From: Entamoeba histolytica HM-1:IMSS
Lineage: Eukaryota; Evosea; Mastigamoebida; Endamoebidae
Reading direction: 5' to 3'
NCBI RefSeq assembly: GCF_000208925.1
Contig: NW_001914919.1
Span: 1-64,000 of the forward strand
DNA length: 64,000 nt
Position 1 is the stretch's first letter. Each line of letters starts with the position of its first letter. The position numbers were made by a program, and so were the translations under genes. The notes below the pieces were generated by a model. That model was given only the letters and a program-made list of their open reading frames with translations, did not search any database and had not been told where the DNA came from. This document shows positions 59,730-64,000 of this stretch, piece after piece.

Positions 59730-60752
59730 TCATTTCATTTCAATTACTATGATTCGTTTTGGTGTGAAACGATTTGGATATTCTTTTCCACAAAGTACAT
59801 TTGATATTCCTTTATATTGAAATGAGTATTGTTTACAAGAAGATGTTGTTTTATAATTTGCTTTATGAACACAAATATCACCATAATATCCAAAATTAAA
59901 CAAACAATCATCTGATTTACTAAATAAAATAAATGCATGTTGTGGTTGTTTAATAATATCAAATTTCATCATTCCATCTAATCTTCCATTTGATTCTAAT
60001 GAAAATAAAAATGATTTTGAATCTTTTATATAACCAACTTCATCAATTTTCTCATTAACATATCCTCCAAATTTATTTCCATCTTCATCTTCAATAATAA
60101 TTATTATATGTTCTTTATTCATTATTCTTTGATAAAATACTGATGTAGATTTATTCCAATCATCTTTATTTGAATCAAATAGTATATTTCCTACTTTTCT
60201 ATTTGTCCATTCTTCTATTTGTAGCATTTCTTCTTTTCTTCTTTCTTCTTCTTCTCTCTTCTTTCTTTCTAAATAATCACTGTAATATGTTTGCCATTCT
60301 TCTTTCTTCTTATTAAATTCTGACGTGATTTTATCTGTTTCTTCTGGTTTTTTGAATATTTTGTTTTTCATTATCATTTCTTCAATTGAAATGATTTTGT
60401 CTATTAGTTCATTCCGTGTTTTACTTAGTGTTCCTTCATCATTATTACATTTCATTATGATTATTTCTATTTTGTTCTTCATTATTTCTATTTGTTTGAT
60501 TGTTAATTGACTTTTCTCTATCACTATTTTTCTTCTTCTTTCTGTTTCATCAATCCTATCAAATATTCCTTCTCCTCTTTTAATTGCTTCTTCATATGTT
60601 TCATTCTCTTTTATTCTAAATACTTCATTTTTAATACTTCCTATATAATATTCATAATTCTTAGTAGTATCATCAATTGATTGTTGAATATTTGGAAGTG
60701 TTTCTACTACTTCTTTAAACATTTGATTATTCTTATTTATTAACTCTTCCAT
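59730..60752 (-). CDS. TLDc-domain protein 2
   Basis: 340 aa, intronless. The first 170 residues are coiled coil (for example EEAIKRGEGIFDRIDETERRR and a Glu/Arg/Lys run around YLERKKREEEERRKEE). The C-terminal 165 residues are TLDc: ILFDSNKDDWNKSTSVFYQRIMNK, IIIIIEDEDGNKFGGYVNEK, SFLFSLESNG, AFILFSKSDDCLFNFGYYGD, ending IIVIEMK. It shares strand order and the LF/YGD positions with TLDc protein 1 at 54000-55178, but the N-terminal parts differ. Function is unknown here; animal TLDc proteins modulate V-ATPase. It is followed on its left by the possible SINE-like segment and on its right by the LINE remnant. Confidence 0.75.
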   Translation of the reverse strand: MEELINKNNQMFKEVVETLPNIQQSIDDTTKNYEYYIGSIKNEVFRIKENETYEEAIKRGEGIFDRIDETERRRKIVIEKSQLTIKQIEIMKNKIEIIIMKCNNDEGTLSKTRNELIDKIISIEEMIMKNKIFKKPEETDKITSEFNKKKEEWQTYYSDYLERKKREEEERRKEEMLQIEEWTNRKVGNILFDSNKDDWNKSTSVFYQRIMNKEHIIIIIEDEDGNKFGGYVNEKIDEVGYIKDSKSFLFSLESNGRLDGMMKFDIIKQPQHAFILFSKSDDCLFNFGYYGDICVHKANYKTTSSCKQYSFQYKGISNVLCGKEYPNRFTPKRIIVIEMK

Positions 60753-60933
60753 TTTAATTTAATTTGATGTTTATAACTTCAAAATATGAATGTTTAAATA
60801 GTTAATACACGTTATTAACATCAAATTAACTATTATTTTTATCATCACTTTATTTTAAATAAATGTTATTTATTTTTACAATAACAATAATTATATAATA
60901 ATATTAATAATATAATATTGTTATTTTCTATAA

Positions 60934-62846
60934 TTAGTTTATTTCTTCCATCTTCTGATTCATTTTTTCTTTGATGATTTTACAATTGAAGGTGTCATCA
61001 ATTTCGTCGGACTGCCATACACCTAAATATTTATACAAGTCCTCACCTTCAATGACTGGGATGTTTTGCATTCCATCTGGTATTTCTTTAATGTTTTTTA
61101 ATACCATTCCTGATTTTTTCTCATTCATTTCAATATGTAACTTATTATTTCTTTAATTTCTTTGTGGATTATTCAAATTTCTTCACTACTTTGTGTCATT
61201 ATTCTCAAATCATCCATATATAATGTGTGATTTGCTTTTGGGAATTTCTCTTCGATGAATTGAGAAATTACATTCATCTGTATGATGAAGAGTAGATTTG
61301 ATAAGGAATCACCTTGTAAAATTCCTCTATTTAATTTAATATATCCTAGATATTCATTATATTTATAACCAATGAATATCTTCCATCTAGTCATCATACT
61401 TTCAATACTGTCAATGATGACAAACTCATAATTAAAATATTTTAATGATTCAATTACCCATTCGTGGTTTATTGTGTCATATGCTTTCTTAATGTCATAA
61501 TATGACTCCACATATTTTGGGTATTTCTCTTCTTTCTGCTGCTTTAACATATAACTATTAATTATTCCTTCTTTAGCAGCTAAAGATTGTAACTTACATC
61601 CCAGTTGATTTTTAATAATTTTCAATGATTCACAATTCATGTTAAGTCTTCTGTGAATCTTTTCTTTTAATAATGAGGTAAATACTTTCATAATTACATT
61701 TGTATAACTGATATGACGATAATTAATGACGTCGTTCCTATCACTTTGTGGATTAATAAAGTTCTTCCACTTACCATGTCTAATGGGATGTTTTCGGGGA
61801 AGTTTAACCATTCATTGAAGATATTGAGAATGATTTCTCTTGATGATGACATTCTTTTCAAATAATACCCATATATAGTGTCTATTCCTGGTGCTTTCCA
61901 GTTACTTATTTTCATTATACTTAAATTTAATTCATTTATTGTTATAATGACACTATCATAATTTCTATATCTTTCATTCAACGAGGTGATTTGTTTTATT
62001 TTCAAATTCTCTTTATTTAATATCACCTGTGTTTCATATAACATTTCAATATTCTAAAGTAATATCGTTATTTGGGTATATTTCATTTGTTGTTTCTTCT
62101 TTCTTCCTTATTCTAATTTTCTTATTAGAATCAAACATGGTTTTATTTGTATTGATTCTGACCCTTTCTTCCTTATTAAATTTAATTCTTTCTTTGATCA
62201 TTGTCATCATATATTTTAGGTATTTTATTCTTTCTAGTGCTTTAACTTTTATTCCTTCTTCATCATGTTCTTTTAATTTCATGATGCACTTTATTCTGTA
62301 CCATTTCCTTCCCTTGACCAAATCTTCTAGTCTATTTATTTTCTTTAGGATTTCTTTTATTTCATCAAATTTATCTCTTATTATTTTATTTTGGAGATAT
62401 ATGTGCATAACCATTGAAATCCTCTTCATATCGTCTTGCAGAACATCCATTCTGCTTCCTGACCATATCCATCTATTATTAATTTCCATTATTAATTGGT
62501 CAGCTTCTTTTCTTTTCCAGTAGTAATTAATGTTTGCACATTTTTCTACTTTCATTTCTTTAACTTTATTGATGAGAGTGTTAAGGTATTCTTCATCAAT
62601 TTCAATAGAGTTATTCTTTAATATGATGTTTTTTATTATTGAATTACACTCTACTCTTCTATTATATCATTTACTTTCACTTTAATGTATTGTTTAGTGC
62701 TTTCTTTTATTTTATGTGATATTTTAATATATTTAATATATTCTTTTTCACTATTGACATTGATATTTATTACTTTTATTATACTTTCTATTTGTTCCCA
62801 TCTTAATTTCTTATATAATTTCTTGTTTAACCAATTAATTCAAAAC
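60934..62846 (-). pseudogene. LINE ORF2 remnant: reverse transcriptase, endonuclease lost
   Basis: Five frame segments in order read as one ORF2: a short N-terminal piece (about 62846-62670), 62555-62046, 62044-61694, 61811-61173 and 61128-60934. Reverse transcriptase blocks are recognisable: NWKAPGIDTI and GRTLLIHK (early blocks), NYRHISYTNVIMK, GILQGDSLSNLLF (block 4) and the catalytic YMDDL (block 5), then LYKYLGVW (block 7). The YMDD active site is intact but the frame breaks remove function. The C-terminal Cys-His and endonuclease part is absent. Confidence 0.8.
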
Positions 62847-62861
62847 AATACATCATTTCAT

Positions 62862-64000
62862 TTAAAATTCTATTTGTTTGGTTTGTTGTATTTCTTGTCT
62901 GATTATCATCTCTTGTTTTTTGACAATCAGTGCTTTGCTTTTCTCTTCTATTTCCACTACTGTCTTTTTCATAGGAGTAGTTTCGTTCATCTCCATCGTT
63001 CCTGATGATGCTTTCCTCAGTACTGGCTGTGTATTTATCACAAGTGTCATCGTTTTCTTCTTCTCTAGTTCCTTCTGTGAGATAAAATTTACAATATCAT
63101 CTTGTTGTTTTGATATTATTTGTTTTTGTGTTTCATTCTCTTTTTGTGTGTTGTCTAATTCTTCTCTTGTTCTTTCTGCAATCTCATGACTTATTATTGC
63201 TGCTTGTTGAATTTCAGAGATTTGTTTTTCTTTATCTCTTATTTTACTTTTTAGCTCCTCAACTTTCTTCTCTAGTACTTCTGCTTTTTCCTCTAACACA
63301 CTATTCTTCTTCTCCAGTATTTCTCCTTTTTTCTTCAGTTCTTCTGTTTTCTCCTTTTGTTCATCCTTTTCCTTCTGTAACTTCCCTTTAGTGGTTTTCA
63401 GACTTCGAATGGTTTCTTCTTTGTTATTCATTTCCATGATTTTCCTTTTATCTCATTTATTTTTCCTTGTAATTTTATATTTTCTTCTGTTAGTTTTTCA
63501 TTTTCTTTCTTCTTTTCATTATAATTCGTTTGCACTTTCTTAATTTCTCTTTTCAAATTTTCTATTTCTTTCTCAAATTTTTTTCAAATTTTCTATTTCT
63601 TTCGCTTTTTCTATCATTTCATCTGAGATGGTTTGTTCTTCTTCCATTCTTTTTGCTTGATATTCTTTAATTTCTTCTTCTAATTTTTTAATCTGGTTTT
63701 GAAGTATTTTAATTTCTTCTTTTTCTCTATTATTTTCCTCTTCATTCTTTGTTTCTTCTTTGTTTTCTTCTTGTGTTTTTCTTTCTTTTTCTGTTTCATT
63801 TATTATTTTAGCCATTTTACATCTTTTTTTGTAATTCTTTGATTGGATTTCTGCTTTTGATTTCTGTTTCAATTGCTTGGATATCTTCTTCCCATCATTT
63901 TGTTCTTTCCTTAAATTTTTCTTGCATTTTTCCAATTCTCTTTTTCTTTCTAATTGCATATACTTCTTGAAGAATATCCTACCATCTTTTCCTTTTACCT
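62862..64000 (-). pseudogene. LINE ORF1 remnant: coiled-coil protein
   Basis: Three frame segments join as one long coiled-coil ORF1, from the right edge to about 63573 (still open at the edge), a middle segment around 63568-63440, and 63437-62862. Composition is strongly Lys/Glu/Gln with heptads (LEEKAEVLEKKVEELK, EIENLKKI). One break is at a small tandem duplication (63550-63600, a 19-base unit repeated once), which likely caused the frameshift. The ORF1 product of Entamoeba LINEs is a nucleic-acid-binding coiled-coil protein. Confidence 0.7.

Larger units (their letters stand above)
60934..64000 (-). mobile_element. Decayed non-LTR retrotransposon (Entamoeba LINE type)
   Basis: The minus strand carries the remains of a two-ORF LINE: a coiled-coil ORF1 (from the right edge to 62862) followed by an ORF2 with reverse transcriptase (62846 to 60934). 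Both are broken by several frameshifts and stops. ORF2 ends at about 60934 without the restriction-like endonuclease domain that Entamoeba LINEs carry after the reverse transcriptase, so the 3' part has been lost. The 5' end lies outside the window. No target-site duplication could be assessed because neither end is defined. Its junction with the TLDc gene is only 180 bases away. It cannot be mobile. Confidence 0.8.

Noticed and set aside
1..64000. tRNA genes or tRNA array units, CRISPR arrays, riboswitches
   Set aside because: No tRNA-type B box with a matching A box was seen, no spaced direct-repeat array exists, and the organism is eukaryotic.

Overview
This window is nuclear DNA of an Entamoeba species, probably of the E. 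histolytica/dispar group; I cannot fix the species without a search. The evidence is the extreme A+T richness, dense short-spaced genes on both strands, tiny introns (45-74 nt) that almost all start GTTTG and mostly end TAG, Entamoeba-type core promoter motifs (GTATTTAAA TATA element, AAAAATTCA initiator next to start codons), and a decayed Entamoeba-type LINE at the right edge. Two 100-N runs (10653-10752, 36367-36466) are assembly gaps.

Layout. 1-7.2 kb is gene-poor and decayed: a partial gene, a small ORF, a dUTPase pseudogene, a long empty stretch, a tandem pair of biotin-ligase-N-domain (amidotransferase-like) genes, an SGNH hydrolase and a broken leucine-rich gene. 7.2-12.9 kb holds endonuclease V, an Aurora kinase, V-ATPase subunit e, a gap-interrupted epsin and a polyprenyl diphosphate synthase. 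12.9-15.4 kb is nearly empty with decayed coding fragments. 15.4-30.7 kb is dense: a seven-helix receptor, a small membrane protein, an AN1 zinc-finger protein, a divergent importin alpha, a LAMTOR5-like Ragulator subunit, a Bet1-like SNARE, a second epsin, a DCAF7-like WD40 protein, a TKL kinase, uS8, an Orc1/Cdc6 ATPase, an ARM-repeat protein and eS26. 30.8-53.3 kb holds three members of one membrane-anchored S74/ICA-domain family, plus RRM, F-BAR, LRR/WD40, BAR-SH3, RasGAP, EHD, TAF10, tetraspanin, CDK, DHHS-palmitoyltransferase-like and coronin genes. 53.3-60.8 kb is sparser: two TLDc proteins, an unknown protein, an H-type-lectin-like/RING protein and a possible SINE-like segment. 60.9-64.0 kb is a broken LINE.

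Most interesting content. Within 21 kb there are three paralogues (30821-32419, 42179-44206, 49781-51817) built like the animal myelin regulatory factor: a phage-tailspike-type self-cleaving chaperone domain (peptidase S74/ICA) with the Ser-Lys dyad intact in all three, then about five membrane helices and a lumenal or extracellular tail. Two carry an N-terminal C-X4-C-X12-H-X4-H zinc finger and a Gln/Pro/Asn-rich linker; the third lacks the finger. I infer membrane-tethered transcription factors freed by autoproteolysis.

Functional themes. Many genes serve membrane traffic and its signalling (two epsins, SNARE, EHD, F-BAR, BAR-SH3, V-ATPase e, coronin, RasGAP, LAMTOR5), which suits a phagocytic amoeba. 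There is no operon structure; genes are single units. Twenty introns were placed by hand from splice motifs, reading-frame continuity and protein-family conservation; cDNA would be the direct test.
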